Positions 8,791 through 16,814 of a stretch of 51,850 nucleotides of DNA are shown here, one piece after another (position 1 is the first letter of the stretch; each line of letters begins with the position of its first letter). The notes under the pieces are model-generated. The model was not told where the DNA came from and did not search any database. It was given only the letters and a program-made list of their open reading frames with translations. The translations under genes and the position numbers were made by a program. Source of the DNA: Syntrophobacterales bacterium. GTDB lineage: Bacteria; Desulfobacterota; Syntrophobacteria; Syntrophobacterales; Thermodesulforhabdaceae. The DNA lies in assembly GCA_026417655.1 (NCBI GenBank), contig JAOACS010000017.1, positions 1 through 51,850 of the forward strand. The letters are read 5' to 3'.

Positions 8791-8828
8791 AGCCGTGGGC
8801 ATACCGAAGAGCCCACGGCTTTTTTTTT
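8791..8828 (+). terminator. Attenuator terminator before DAHP synthase
   Basis: AGCCGTGGGC (8791-8800) pairs perfectly with GCCCACGGCT (8811-8820) across a 10-base loop and is followed by an unbroken T run to 8828: a textbook intrinsic terminator. The upstream stretch 8764-8770 (GCC-G-CAC) can pair with 8795-8800 (GTGGGC) to block it. A competing hairpin can form between GGTATG 8749-8754 and CATACC 8770-8775. These pairings are read by eye and not computed. Confidence 0.88.
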
Positions 8829-8871
8829 GGTAAGTCCTTTTAAAATATCTTACCTAGGAGGGTTAACCAAG

Positions 8872-9885
8872 ATGATTATTGTGATGAAACCAGAACATAC
8901 CCAGGAAGAACTTCAAAAGGTTGTGAGGCGACTTGAGGATTTTGGACTAAGGGCCCATATATCCCAAGGGGAGCATAGAACTATTGTGGGAGCCATTGGG
9001 GATGAACAGATCCTTAGGGAAGTGCCCCTTGAGTCTATGCCTGGTGTTGAAAAAGTCATGCCAATCCTTAAGCCCTATAAACTCGTAAGCCGTGAATTTA
9101 AACCGGATGATACTATCATTAAGGTAAATGGTTATAGTATTGGGGGAAAAAGGATCCAGATTTTCGCAGGCCCCTGTGCCGTAGAGAGTCGAGAGATGTT
9201 GGAGGAGGTAGCTAAGGCCCTTAGGCCTCTTGGGGTCAACTTTCTAAGGGGTGGAGCCTTCAAACCTAGGACCTCACCTTACTCCTTTCAAGGATTGGGA
9301 AAACAGGCTCTTGAATATCTAGCAAGAGTTAGGGAAGAAACTGGTATGTTGATTGTAACAGAGCTCATGGACCCAAGAGATACTGTCCTAGTCTGTAAAT
9401 ACGCCGATATTGTCCAGATCGGCACTAGAAATATGCAAAATTTCAAACTCCTTACCGAAGTCGGAAACATTGAAAAACCAGTTCTTCTAAAAAGAGGCAT
9501 GAGTGCCACCATCAAAGAACTTCTCATGTCGGCTGAATACATTGTAAGTCAAGGTAACGAAAAGGTAATTCTCTGCGAACGAGGAATAAGAACCTTTGAA
9601 ACCGAAACAAGAAATACCCTTGATCTCAGCGCCATCCCTCTTCTTAAACAACTTACCCATCTTCCGGTCGTTGTAGATCCAAGCCACGGTGTAGGTAGAG
9701 CCGATCTTGTCCCTGCTATGGCCAAGGCGGCTATTGTGGCAGGAGCGGATGGACTCATGATAGAAGTTCACCCAAGACCAGAAGAGGCATTAAGCGATGG
9801 GCCCCAATCACTCAGACCAGAAGAATTTTCCAAACTCATGGACGAACTTCGTCGTATCGCCCACATTATAGACCGGGAGATTTAA
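8872..9885 (+). CDS. aroF: 3-deoxy-7-phosphoheptulonate (DAHP) synthase, type I-beta
   Basis: This enzyme condenses phosphoenolpyruvate and erythrose 4-phosphate, the first step of the shikimate pathway. The barrel begins near residue 95 with [12 protein letters not shown], followed by [32 protein letters not shown] and [11 protein letters not shown], which bind substrates and the metal. The first ~90 residues form a ferredoxin-like domain ([13 protein letters not shown] onward) like the allosteric domain of the Thermotoga enzyme that binds Tyr or Phe. ATG 8872 follows AGGAGGG by about 10 bases. The 337-residue length fits the subfamily. It lies directly after the aromatic leader and terminator, so both allosteric and attenuation control are likely. 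Confidence 0.95.
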   Translation: MIIVMKPEHTQEELQKVVRRLEDFGLRAHISQGEHRTIVGAIGDEQILREVPLESMPGVEKVMPILKPYKLVSREFKPDDTIIKVNGYSIGGKRIQIFAGPCAVESREMLEEVAKALRPLGVNFLRGGAFKPRTSPYSFQGLGKQALEYLARVREETGMLIVTELMDPRDTVLVCKYADIVQIGTRNMQNFKLLTEVGNIEKPVLLKRGMSATIKELLMSAEYIVSQGNEKVILCERGIRTFETETRNTLDLSAIPLLKQLTHLPVVVDPSHGVGRADLVPAMAKAAIVAGADGLMIEVHPRPEEALSDGPQSLRPEEFSKLMDELRRIAHIIDREI

Positions 9886-9905
9886 GAGCTGGAGTGGAGG
9901 AACTA

Positions 9906-10808
9906 ATGAGATCGGGTACTAACGGAGATAGATGGCTTCCCCCCTATGGTAAAGTAGGTATCATTGGAGGAAAGGGGGAGATGGGAAGACTCTTTAGGAG
10001 ATTTTTTGAAGGTAGAGGCTACACGGTAGAAATTGCTGACCTTGACACACCAAAGACCTCCAAAGAAGTGATTGAAGCCTCCGATATTGTGGTATTTTCG
10101 GTTCCCCTTCATCTCACTGTGGAGATTATTGAAGAACATAGGGAATTTCTTAGGCAAGACCAGCTTGTAATGGATCTATCAAGTTTGAAAGTAGAGCCTA
10201 TACGAGCAATGCTTAAAGGGCAAGCCTCCGTTGTGGGACTTCACCCAATGTTTGGGGGAAGTATTCCATCTTTTGTTGGTCAAACGATTATTGCCTGCCC
10301 TGTTCGTGTCGATATGGCCAGATGGAAAAGGCTTAAAACTGAGTTTGAGAGCGAAGGGATGGTTGTAAAGGAATGCTCTCCCGAAAAACATGATGAATTG
10401 ATGGCCATTATCCAGGTCCTATTCCACCTGACCACAATGATTAAAGGACGAGTTATCAGAGAATTGGGGGTAGATATTGAGGAGACCCTTGAATATACAA
10501 GCCCAGTTTACAGGATGGAAATATGCCTTCTAGGAAGAATGTTTGCCCAGAGTGGATGGCTCTATGGAGCCATTTCCCAAATGAACCCCCATACCCCTAA
10601 AATAGTTACCCTAATTCAAAATATTCTCGATGAATACAACCGTTGGTTTAAAGACAAAAACCTTCCTCGCTTAGCGAAGGATTTTTTTGAGACTAGCTCC
10701 TATCTTGGCTCCTTCTGCAGGAAGGCCTATGAGGAAAGCTCTCAACTTATGGAACTCGGTTCGGCTCTTTTTAGATCGTCGAAAGAATTTAAATCTGCAG
10801 CTAAGTGA
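9906..10808 (+). CDS. tyrA: Prephenate dehydrogenase-like protein (TyrA type)
   Basis: The protein has an N-terminal Rossmann fold with VGIIGGKGEMGRLF, like the dehydrogenase half of E. coli TyrA, then DIVVFSVPL and LHPMFGGSIPS. A helical C-terminal dimerisation region with EKHDELMAIIQVLFH follows. It would oxidise prephenate to 4-hydroxyphenylpyruvate on the way to tyrosine. I see no chorismate mutase domain. ATG 9906 has GGAGG 5 bases upstream and is preferred to GTG 9894. Length is 300 residues. It follows DAHP synthase by 20 bases, so tyrosine synthesis would fall under the same attenuator, in agreement with the Tyr-rich leader. Confidence 0.88.
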   Translation: MRSGTNGDRWLPPYGKVGIIGGKGEMGRLFRRFFEGRGYTVEIADLDTPKTSKEVIEASDIVVFSVPLHLTVEIIEEHREFLRQDQLVMDLSSLKVEPIRAMLKGQASVVGLHPMFGGSIPSFVGQTIIACPVRVDMARWKRLKTEFESEGMVVKECSPEKHDELMAIIQVLFHLTTMIKGRVIRELGVDIEETLEYTSPVYRMEICLLGRMFAQSGWLYGAISQMNPHTPKIVTLIQNILDEYNRWFKDKNLPRLAKDFFETSSYLGSFCRKAYEESSQLMELGSALFRSSKEFKSAAK

Positions 10809-10819
10809 ATTGTGCCCAT

Positions 10820-10844
10820 AGGACAGGTTTATCTAACCTGTCCT
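10820..10844. terminator. Inverted repeat after tyrA, possible terminator
   Basis: AGGACAGGTT (10820-10829) pairs perfectly with AACCTGTCCT (10835-10844) around a 5-base loop, 11 bases past the tyrA stop. No T run follows (GGGTTG), so if it ends transcription it is not a standard intrinsic terminator. It may simply stabilise the 3' end. Confidence 0.5.
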
Positions 10845-10869
10845 GGGTTGTCCAATAAAGTAAACCACA

Positions 10870-10952
10870 GTCGTAAATAATACGGTCGTTAAAGTTTTGT
10901 TATATTAACATCTTACAACAAAACATCCTATCCTATGAGTCGTATTTAATAC
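10870..10952 (+). promoter_or_regulatory. Paired upstream sites, probable enhancer for the sigma-54 promoter
   Basis: The 320 bases 10809-11128 hold no gene. Two copies of GTCGTA-WW-TAATAC lie at 10870-10883 and 10939-10952. They match at 12 of 14 bases, are each partly palindromic (GTA...TAC), and start 69 bases apart. Between them is a perfect inverted repeat GTTTTGTT (10894-10901) and AACAAAAC (10917-10924). The copies lie about 175 and 105 bases before the predicted transcription start. That is where sigma-54 activators bind. Their role as activator sites is inference; no activator gene is in the window. Confidence 0.55.
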
Positions 10953-11019
10953 AGATTCTACCTTAAAACTACCCCCTCTAGCCACATAACTTTCTCATAA
11001 AGGCTTAACCTGTAAATAA

Positions 11020-11035
11020 TGGCAAGGAGATTGCC
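11020..11035 (+). promoter_or_regulatory. Sigma-54 (RpoN) -24/-12 promoter
   Basis: TGGCAAGGAGATTGCC matches the RpoN consensus TGGCAC-N5-TTGCW with one change. The invariant GG (11021-11022) and GC (11033-11034) are exactly 10 bases apart. It lies 94 bases before the ATG of the first CoA-transferase gene. Transcription would begin near 11046. Sigma-54 promoters need an ATP-driven activator, so the six-gene operon is probably induced by a specific signal. Confidence 0.75.
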
Positions 11036-11128
11036 TACTTATCAGGCGGAGTTTTACCCAGTAGGACTGGGGGAATTCATAGTAGAGGTTAGAGTGTTTC
11101 TTTTACGAAGTGAGAGGGAGGTTAAAGG

Positions 11129-12604
11129 ATGGCGAGAGAACCGCAAGAGATTGAAATCAAGAGCAGGGCCGATACGCTAAAGCGGAGACCATGGCCTGTA
11201 ACACCTCCTCCATCAAGGGAAGAGGTGGCCAAGGTATATGCGAAGCGTAAGGCTGAAGAATTTGGTGCCTGGTGTGAAGAAAATTTGTGGTTTCAGAATG
11301 TCTTCGAAAAGCCTGAGGCTCTTCAGGGAGTGAAGGTTTTAGAAGTTGGTCTATGGAGGATCGGTCATAAGTTCTGCGCATCACTTCTTTCGGAGCTCGG
11401 AGCGGAAGTGATTAAAATTGAGCCACCAGAGGGAGATCCTATGAGGCAGCTTACTCCCTTTGGGCGGGAAGAGTACATGCTAAAAGACAAATACAGTGGT
11501 GAACCCTGTGGACTCGAATTTATCCACGAGATGAGAAACAAATATTCCATTACCCTCAACCTCGACACCCCCGAAGGTCAGAAACTTTATAAGGGTTTAG
11601 CAGCTAGAGTAGATATTATTATTGAAGAGTATCCCCCTGGATACATGGATGAGCGTGGGATTGGTTACAGACAGCTTAGCAAGCTTAATCCTAAGCTTAT
11701 TTACTGCTGGATAGGCGAATTGGGCCAGTGGGGGCCTGAAAAGGATAGGGTTTCTAAGTTTGGACAGTGGATGCTTGATCCCTTTGGACAAGCGGCCTGT
11801 TCCTTCATTCATAATACGGGTTATCCTGAAGATTTTATGCCTAGAGGTTCAGGTGGTGATCCAACCCGTTCAGGTGTCTGGCTTGCCGACTACGTGGCTG
11901 GTGAACAGGCTGCAGTAAATATTCTTGCGGCACTCTATTATAGAGAAGAAAAGAGCCACCGAGGACAGTTTATTGAAGTAACAGGCGCTGAAGCTCTAAT
12001 GGATATACTTGACTTCGATATTTCCTGGTATGGCTTCAACGAAAGTATTAAAGCTCGAAGCGGTTCTTGGGATCCCAACCTCAATCAGTATGCTTGGAAC
12101 CCCTGCAAAGACGGTTACATGATGATTGGTGGCCAGACGGATCGTCTATGGTACCGTATTGGAATGTGCATAGAAAAGGATCTTCCAGTGTTTGGACGTC
12201 TTATTCACGAAGATCCCTTCTTAAAAGAAGTGGCAGCAAGAAATGCTTTACAGGCGCTAATTAAAACCTACACTTTGACCTCCATGTGGCTCCGAGATAT
12301 TAATCGGGTTGAAGCAGAAGAAAAACTGCTTGAGTATGAAATTGCCGCAGGACCTCTTCTTTACATTGATGAAGTCTGCGAATTTCCGCACTTCAAATAC
12401 CGTCCATGGGTTTATACCATTGAAGATGAACATTATGGGACTCTCCTCTACGCCACATCTACGAATTCATTCCAGATGAGGACTCCTGCCCGCGTTAAGT
12501 GGTTAGGCAGGCCACTTGGAAAGGACAACGGTGAAATTTATCAGAAATATCTGGGTATTGGTCCGCGTATGCAAGAAGTTTTGAAAGAAAAGGGGGTGTT
12601 ATAA
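11129..12604 (+). CDS. Family III (CaiB/BaiF) CoA-transferase-like protein, subunit 1
   Basis: Family III enzymes move CoA between acids through an aspartyl-CoA anhydride. This 491-residue protein has a family-like core from about residue 66: GVKVLEVG, then [35 protein letters not shown] and IIIEEYPPG. Asp217 in LDPFGQA aligns with the catalytic Asp of the family, and [21 protein letters not shown] is the usual following helix. A ~60-residue charged N-terminal extension and several aromatic-rich insertions make it longer than the usual 380-420 residues. GAGGGAGG precedes the ATG. TAATG couples it to the second subunit, as in two-subunit benzylsuccinate CoA-transferase (BbsE/BbsF). The substrate is unknown; a dicarboxylic or aromatic acid is only a guess. 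Confidence 0.82.
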   Translation: MAREPQEIEIKSRADTLKRRPWPVTPPPSREEVAKVYAKRKAEEFGAWCEENLWFQNVFEKPEALQGVKVLEVGLWRIGHKFCASLLSELGAEVIKIEPPEGDPMRQLTPFGREEYMLKDKYSGEPCGLEFIHEMRNKYSITLNLDTPEGQKLYKGLAARVDIIIEEYPPGYMDERGIGYRQLSKLNPKLIYCWIGELGQWGPEKDRVSKFGQWMLDPFGQAACSFIHNTGYPEDFMPRGSGGDPTRSGVWLADYVAGEQAAVNILAALYYREEKSHRGQFIEVTGAEALMDILDFDISWYGFNESIKARSGSWDPNLNQYAWNPCKDGYMMIGGQTDRLWYRIGMCIEKDLPVFGRLIHEDPFLKEVAARNALQALIKTYTLTSMWLRDINRVEAEEKLLEYEIAAGPLLYIDEVCEFPHFKYRPWVYTIEDEHYGTLLYATSTNSFQMRTPARVKWLGRPLGKDNGEIYQKYLGIGPRMQEVLKEKGVL

Positions 12605-14016
12605 TGGCGGATCCAAGAGAAGTCAGACTGGAAGATCTTCCCGGCCCCAAGAGCCGAGAAGAACTTGAGGATATGAAGGCTCCCTACGAGGAATATTGTA
12701 GAAAGTTATTCGATGTAGGGAATGAGTTCGTAAAACCGATGGCTTTAGAAGGGGTAAGGTGGCTTAGCTGTACGATGTACATCTTTACTCCCCATGCTGT
12801 GGCAAACCTAGGGGAGCTAGGTGCTGAAGTAATTAAGATTGAGTTCCCTCGAGTTGCCGACCCAATGAGGCATACATCTCCTTTCAATGAATGTTACTTT
12901 TATCCCCTTCACGATACTCGACCTAAGTCGGGAACGGGTATCGGGGTTCTTAATGCTAACGTAAATGAATACTACATCTCCCTAGACTACCATAGAAAGG
13001 AAGCTCAAGAGGTTCTCTACAAACTGGTTAAGATGAGCGATGGCCTCACCGAATGTTACAGGCCGGGAACATTTGATCGGTGGAAACAGAGCTATCGATA
13101 TCTTCAGGAAATAAACCCAAGGTTCATCTACGTCTGGGGTGGTGGTTTCGGCTATGGACCAAAGGCCTTTGGTGGTTCCTATGACATTCTTGGTCAGGCC
13201 CATGCAGGCCTTGCAAGTATTACAGGATTCCACGAAGATTTTGGAGGCCACCCAGTAAAACATAGTAACTGGTGTATAGACTGGTATTCCGGAACTCAAA
13301 TAACCATAGCGATCCTTGCTGCCCTATACTGGAGAAGGAAGACAGGGCTTGGAACCATGATAGAGTTTTCCCAAGTTCAAGCGGCAACTAGATGCTGTGG
13401 ATATACTGTGCCTCTTTACGGCCGTTTTGGTATAGTCCGTCAGCGCTGGGGTAACTGGGATACTCAGCTTTGCGTCCATGGCATCATTATTTGTGGCAAA
13501 TCCGATTATCCCGATGAAAAGAATCCACAGCTCAGAAACGAGGCCCGATATGTGATGGTAAGCGCCTTTAATGATCCAGATTTTAAGGAACTCTGCTCGG
13601 TAATAAAGAGAAATGATCTTTATGAAAAGTACAAAACCCATAAGGAACGAGTCAGAGCTGAAGCTCAGGTAGAAATCTACCGAGAACTAGAAAAATGGGC
13701 AGCCGACAAGTCCCGTTCTGAAGTGGTCCGGATTCTCACAGAGGCAGGGCTTCTTGCTGCGCCAGTTAAAAACGACAAAGAAGTTTATGAATCTGAACAC
13801 TTCCGTCAAAGAGGAACTGTCCGATGGATGGATGATCCAATGCTCGGTGACGTAATCGCTCAAAGCACCTACAGCACCGGCCTCTTTTCTGAGACCCCAA
13901 GGCGCAAGTTCTGGGATTTCCGACCCGTTGGTGCCGATAATATAAAGATCTATCATGAGCTTCTAGGCTATCCAATAAGCACCATCCAAGAATGGTACGA
14001 AAAGGGTATTATATAA
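12604..14016 (+). CDS. Family III (CaiB/BaiF) CoA-transferase-like protein, subunit 2
   Basis: A 470-residue relative of the preceding protein, sharing its start by a 1-base TAATG overlap. Core motifs are [19 protein letters not shown] at about 69-87, [28 protein letters not shown] and [13 protein letters not shown], where Asp194 is in the catalytic position (GYD/GHD motif of the family). The C-terminal [23 protein letters not shown] is the usual linker helix region. Both subunits therefore keep the aspartate. An extended N-terminus and a C-terminal tail ([20 protein letters not shown]) resemble the partner. I infer a heteromer. The pair could also be a racemase-like or CoA-thioester-binding enzyme, because CaiB-like proteins include acyl-CoA racemases. 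Confidence 0.82.
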   Translation: MADPREVRLEDLPGPKSREELEDMKAPYEEYCRKLFDVGNEFVKPMALEGVRWLSCTMYIFTPHAVANLGELGAEVIKIEFPRVADPMRHTSPFNECYFYPLHDTRPKSGTGIGVLNANVNEYYISLDYHRKEAQEVLYKLVKMSDGLTECYRPGTFDRWKQSYRYLQEINPRFIYVWGGGFGYGPKAFGGSYDILGQAHAGLASITGFHEDFGGHPVKHSNWCIDWYSGTQITIAILAALYWRRKTGLGTMIEFSQVQAATRCCGYTVPLYGRFGIVRQRWGNWDTQLCVHGIIICGKSDYPDEKNPQLRNEARYVMVSAFNDPDFKELCSVIKRNDLYEKYKTHKERVRAEAQVEIYRELEKWAADKSRSEVVRILTEAGLLAAPVKNDKEVYESEHFRQRGTVRWMDDPMLGDVIAQSTYSTGLFSETPRRKFWDFRPVGADNIKIYHELLGYPISTIQEWYEKGII

Positions 14017-14032
14017 CTTAGGGAGGTGTGCC

Positions 14033-14497
14033 GTGTGTGATATTATTTGGTGCAAAAAGTGCAATACGGTGAATTACCTAGATCCGTATTGCTTCTGGAA
14101 TTGGGAAGGAAAAGTGAACTGTGCCGAGTGTGGCGAGGTTTACTATATCCACATGATTCAGGGCCACATGTACAAAGGTCCTGAACCTCGCCCCGGTGAA
14201 AAACCCGACATTCATCCTCTTTATGCCGATAAGCCCTACGATGGGTATACGAATTACCCGCCAGGGGTAGAAGGTAAGACCCGTCCCTATAACTGCACCC
14301 CGCGCCATATTTATCTTGGAAGAGCCGATCAAAGAAAGTTCAGTATCAGAAACCGTCCTATGCGCGCATGGCCTCAGCCGCCTTCGGCCGGCATTGCGGG
14401 ATCGCAAGGTTTCTATTGGGACATCAAGAAGTTGAGCCCCGAGGTATGGGAAGAGTACATGGAAAAGATTAAAAAAGGCGAGGTAAGGGACTGGTAA
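14033..14497 (+). CDS. Zinc-ribbon-like protein of unknown function
   Basis: I do not recognise this 154-residue protein. The start is GTG 14033 with GGGAGG 6 bases upstream. Its N-terminus has Cys2, the pair C7-x2-C10, Cys20 and the pair C30-x2-C33, which fits a zinc ribbon or a small metal site. After it comes a Pro/Tyr/Gly-rich stretch (about 49-90) with little predicted structure, and a short helical end with SPEVWEEYMEKIKKGE. There is no signal peptide or membrane segment. It follows the CoA-transferase pair by 16 bases, and it may be an accessory or structural subunit. Zinc-ribbon subunits occur with anaerobic aromatic-degradation enzymes (BbsA, acetone-carboxylase gamma), but I cannot show homology. 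Confidence 0.7.
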   Translation: MCDIIWCKKCNTVNYLDPYCFWNWEGKVNCAECGEVYYIHMIQGHMYKGPEPRPGEKPDIHPLYADKPYDGYTNYPPGVEGKTRPYNCTPRHIYLGRADQRKFSIRNRPMRAWPQPPSAGIAGSQGFYWDIKKLSPEVWEEYMEKIKKGEVRDW

Positions 14498-14513
14498 GAA
14501 AGGGGGTGCTTCT

Positions 14514-14750
14514 ATGGAACATGCAAAGGATCTAAAACCGCATGAGTTTCTCGCCAAGATACTCGTGCCGGAGAAACAAACGAACCATATTTGTTGGAGC
14601 TGCAAGTATTTTAAACCGGTCTTGAAGGGTTCTAAGTTTCCTCCGGCTGATCTTATAGGATGGTGCAAAAAAATTCACTGGCCCTTTTATTGGTGTGTTT
14701 CGGAATATGATGTAGTAAAGAGTTGCTATGCCTATGAGAAACTGGAGTAA
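14514..14750 (+). CDS. Small five-cysteine protein, possible iron-sulfur subunit
   Basis: A 78-residue protein with five cysteines: C27-x2-C30, C51, C61 and C71, embedded in aromatic residues (ICWSCKYF, GWCKKIHWPFYWC). The C-x2-C-x20-C-x19-C spacing resembles the small beta and gamma subunits of fumarate-adding glycyl radical enzymes such as benzylsuccinate synthase, which bind a HiPIP-like [4Fe-4S] cluster. The resemblance is in spacing and size only. No glycyl radical large subunit or activase is in the window. GGGGGTG precedes the ATG, and the gene follows the zinc-ribbon gene by 16 bases. The exact family is unassigned. Confidence 0.7.
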   Translation: MEHAKDLKPHEFLAKILVPEKQTNHICWSCKYFKPVLKGSKFPPADLIGWCKKIHWPFYWCVSEYDVVKSCYAYEKLE

Positions 14751-15015
14751 TCCAGAACTTGCTAAGGTTGCCGAGATGGTGACGACCTGGAAGGAGGCCT
14801 ACTTCTCCCAGGTCGGTCCCGGCGAAGGCTGGGAAGTGCTCTGTGATGAGCTTCGTGAAGAGATTTTGGAGTTCATCTATCCCTACGTAAGAAAGCTGTA
14901 CCTTATGAAGGTTCTAGAAAAGGAAGAGTTTGAAGCGTTCCTTCACTTTTGTGATGATTCAGTGGAGGAACTTCGAAACATGATAAAGGAGAAAAACTAT
15001 GCCAGCGAAGTGTAG
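14728..15015 (+). CDS. Small acidic helical protein of unknown function
   Basis: A 95-residue acidic protein, apparently mostly helical (WEVLCDELREEILEFIYPY, VLEKEEFEAFLHFCDDSVEELRNMIKEK), with no motif I know. It overlaps the end of the five-cysteine gene by 23 bases and the start of the next gene by 17, so all three are probably co-translated. The start at 14728 has a weak AAAGAG site; ATG 14734, two codons later, is equally possible. The tight overlap argues that it is a real partner of its neighbours. Role unknown. Confidence 0.65.
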   Translation: MPMRNWSNPELAKVAEMVTTWKEAYFSQVGPGEGWEVLCDELREEILEFIYPYVRKLYLMKVLEKEEFEAFLHFCDDSVEELRNMIKEKNYASEV

Positions 15016-15490
15016 AGTAATAATTTGCGGGTTTGACCCAATGCTGGTTAGGGGATACCTGAAGACTGGAGCCAGAGCTTTATGGTGGTATCTCCCCGAT
15101 GAGATATACGAAGAATTTAAAGTAAAGCCAGGATACAAAATAAAAGGAAAACTTTTGGCTGTTTACAATCCAAAGGCCGAAATGAAGGTTGCTACACCTA
15201 CAGAAGCTCTGGAAGGGGCACCTGGGACAGTAGCTCCTCCCGATGTGCCTGGAGATCCCTTCGTATGGGATACGTCGCAAGAGACAGGTCTTGCCGTGCT
15301 TCTCCCACCCCAGACGATTATAAAGTATCAACTTACCGCCTTCCATTTTTTGGAAATCGTGATCGATTCCATAATCAAAGCAAACGGCGAGGAGATTGAG
15401 GTTTACCCAGGCGAAGAAAGGGTAACTACCAAGTGGTGGCCAGAAAACAGGATGAAGTTAGGTTACTATATTGACTTTGTGGCTCCTTAA
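14999..15490 (+). CDS. Unrecognised protein ending the CoA-transferase operon
   Basis: A 163-residue protein with AAGGAG 6 bases before its ATG. It looks like a beta-rich domain (YLPDEIYEEFKVKPGYKIKGKL, then LLAVYNPKAE), a Pro/Ala-rich linker at about 67-90, and a second segment with GLAVLLPPQTIIKYQLTAFHF and EIEVYPGE. It has one cysteine, no signal peptide and no membrane segment. I cannot place it in a family; the first segment might be a small barrel, which is a guess. It is the last gene before a strong hairpin at 15504, so it closes the six-gene unit. Confidence 0.68.
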   Translation: MPAKCRVIICGFDPMLVRGYLKTGARALWWYLPDEIYEEFKVKPGYKIKGKLLAVYNPKAEMKVATPTEALEGAPGTVAPPDVPGDPFVWDTSQETGLAVLLPPQTIIKYQLTAFHFLEIVIDSIIKANGEEIEVYPGEERVTTKWWPENRMKLGYYIDFVAP

Positions 15491-15503
15491 TCGAAAATTA
15501 AAA

Positions 15504-15537
15504 GTCACCTAGGGGAGTCTATACCCCCCTAGGTGAC
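15504..15537. terminator. Hairpin closing the CoA-transferase operon
   Basis: GTCACCTAGGGG (15504-15515) and CCCCTAGGTGAC (15526-15537) form a perfect 12-bp stem with a 10-base loop, 14 bases after the last stop of the operon. There is no T run afterwards (GATATTACAC), so it may act as a weak terminator or protect the 3' end. Confidence 0.7.
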
Positions 15538-15591
15538 GATATTACACACCCCAGTATTTCTTCAAAGAATCCCCTACAGAAAGGAAATTCC

Positions 15592-16770
15592 ATGGAGATG
15601 GAGGAACTTCAAGGTTACACAGGGTGGGCTCGTCTTTCAGAAAGGCTTTCGAACAATCATCCCTTTTTTGAAAATCTATTCCTTTGGGATGGCTTTGATA
15701 TTTCATGCAACATCTATCTCTTAACAACCAGAGAGGGAGCCCTAATTATAGACCCAGGAAATGATTACACTGCCTACTATGAGCTGTTTCGCCAAAGCTC
15801 TATTATACGTCTTTGGGACATAAAAAAAATTCTTCTAACCCATGGGCATAGTGAGCACTCCCTAGGACTTTTTGAATTACTAAGAAGCTATCCCTCAATA
15901 AGAACAGGAGAAAAGAGTGTAGAGGTATATCTCCACGAGAGTGCTCCCGAGACCTTAAAAAACTTAGCATCTCAATTAGGATGCCAATTAAATTTTGTGC
16001 AAAACGACGATGTGATAACGTTAGGCGAGTTCTCTCTGATGGTTCTTCACACGCCGGGTCATACTATGGACAGCCTTTGTTTCTGGCATGAAGGTACTAA
16101 GAGTCTATTCTCAGGCGACACCGTTATCCCCTTTGCTGTAGCCTCCCCCGATCCAGTCGCAGGGGGACGTATAGATTTCCATCTTTTTTCAATGAGAAAT
16201 TTGCGAAAAAGAGACATTAGACACCTCCTCCCCGGTCACGGCGATGTAATATCCGAGGGCGTTAATTTGGTACTTGAAGGAAACTACGCTGGTTTGATTA
16301 AGAAAGTTGTTGGGCTCCAGTGCCCCTGGATGGAAGCTTCACAGTTTCTTCTGCAAAAAGGCTACCTGGAAGAAGCCCTTTTCTGCTGCGAAAAGGTCTT
16401 GCAAGAGGATTCCAAAAATCCTACCGCTCTTTACTTCAAAGCCTGTTGCCTTAATGATATGGGCCTCTTTAAGGAAGCCCTTGATACCCTAAATACACTG
16501 GGATCGGCGGAAAACAGAATGAGCGAAAACCCCCTGTATCTTATAGCCTATGGATGTGCCCTAATGGGTAATGGACAATATGAAAAAGCTATAGCCAAGT
16601 TCGATAGGGCATGTAGTATAGCTCCATCCATAGACAATGCCATGGTCTATAAGGGACTAGCCCTTTATCTGAATGGTCAAATTGATGAGGCTATGGAAAT
16701 TGAAGCCTTCAGAAAAGCCTTCGTTGGGCAGCTCAAAGAGGAGCTACTTAAACAATACCAGCGGGAGTAA
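15592..16770 (+). CDS. Metallo-beta-lactamase-fold hydrolase with C-terminal TPR repeats
   Basis: Residues 1 to about 230 are a metallo-beta-lactamase fold: IIDPG near 53, the metal motif THGHSEH at 83-89, HTPGHTMDSL, FSGDTVIP and LLPGHGD. The usual Asp of HxHxDH is Glu88 here, which could alter the second metal site. Residues ~235-390 hold three or four tetratricopeptide-like repeats (YLEEALFCCEKVLQEDSKNPTALY, QYEKAIAKFDRA). A TPR tail suggests binding to a protein partner. 392 residues, with AGGAAATTCC before the ATG. The substrate is unknown. It follows the operon hairpin, so it may be a separate unit with the next gene. Confidence 0.83.
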   Translation: MEMEELQGYTGWARLSERLSNNHPFFENLFLWDGFDISCNIYLLTTREGALIIDPGNDYTAYYELFRQSSIIRLWDIKKILLTHGHSEHSLGLFELLRSYPSIRTGEKSVEVYLHESAPETLKNLASQLGCQLNFVQNDDVITLGEFSLMVLHTPGHTMDSLCFWHEGTKSLFSGDTVIPFAVASPDPVAGGRIDFHLFSMRNLRKRDIRHLLPGHGDVISEGVNLVLEGNYAGLIKKVVGLQCPWMEASQFLLQKGYLEEALFCCEKVLQEDSKNPTALYFKACCLNDMGLFKEALDTLNTLGSAENRMSENPLYLIAYGCALMGNGQYEKAIAKFDRACSIAPSIDNAMVYKGLALYLNGQIDEAMEIEAFRKAFVGQLKEELLKQYQRE

Positions 16771-16814
16771 AATCCTTGTCCAATCTCTTCTATAAATAGG
16801 GAGTTTATCCGTGC

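Noticed and set aside
11129-15490. Complete benzylsuccinate or alkylsuccinate synthase operon
   Set aside because: Only CoA-transferase-like and small proteins are present. There is no glycyl radical subunit or activase.
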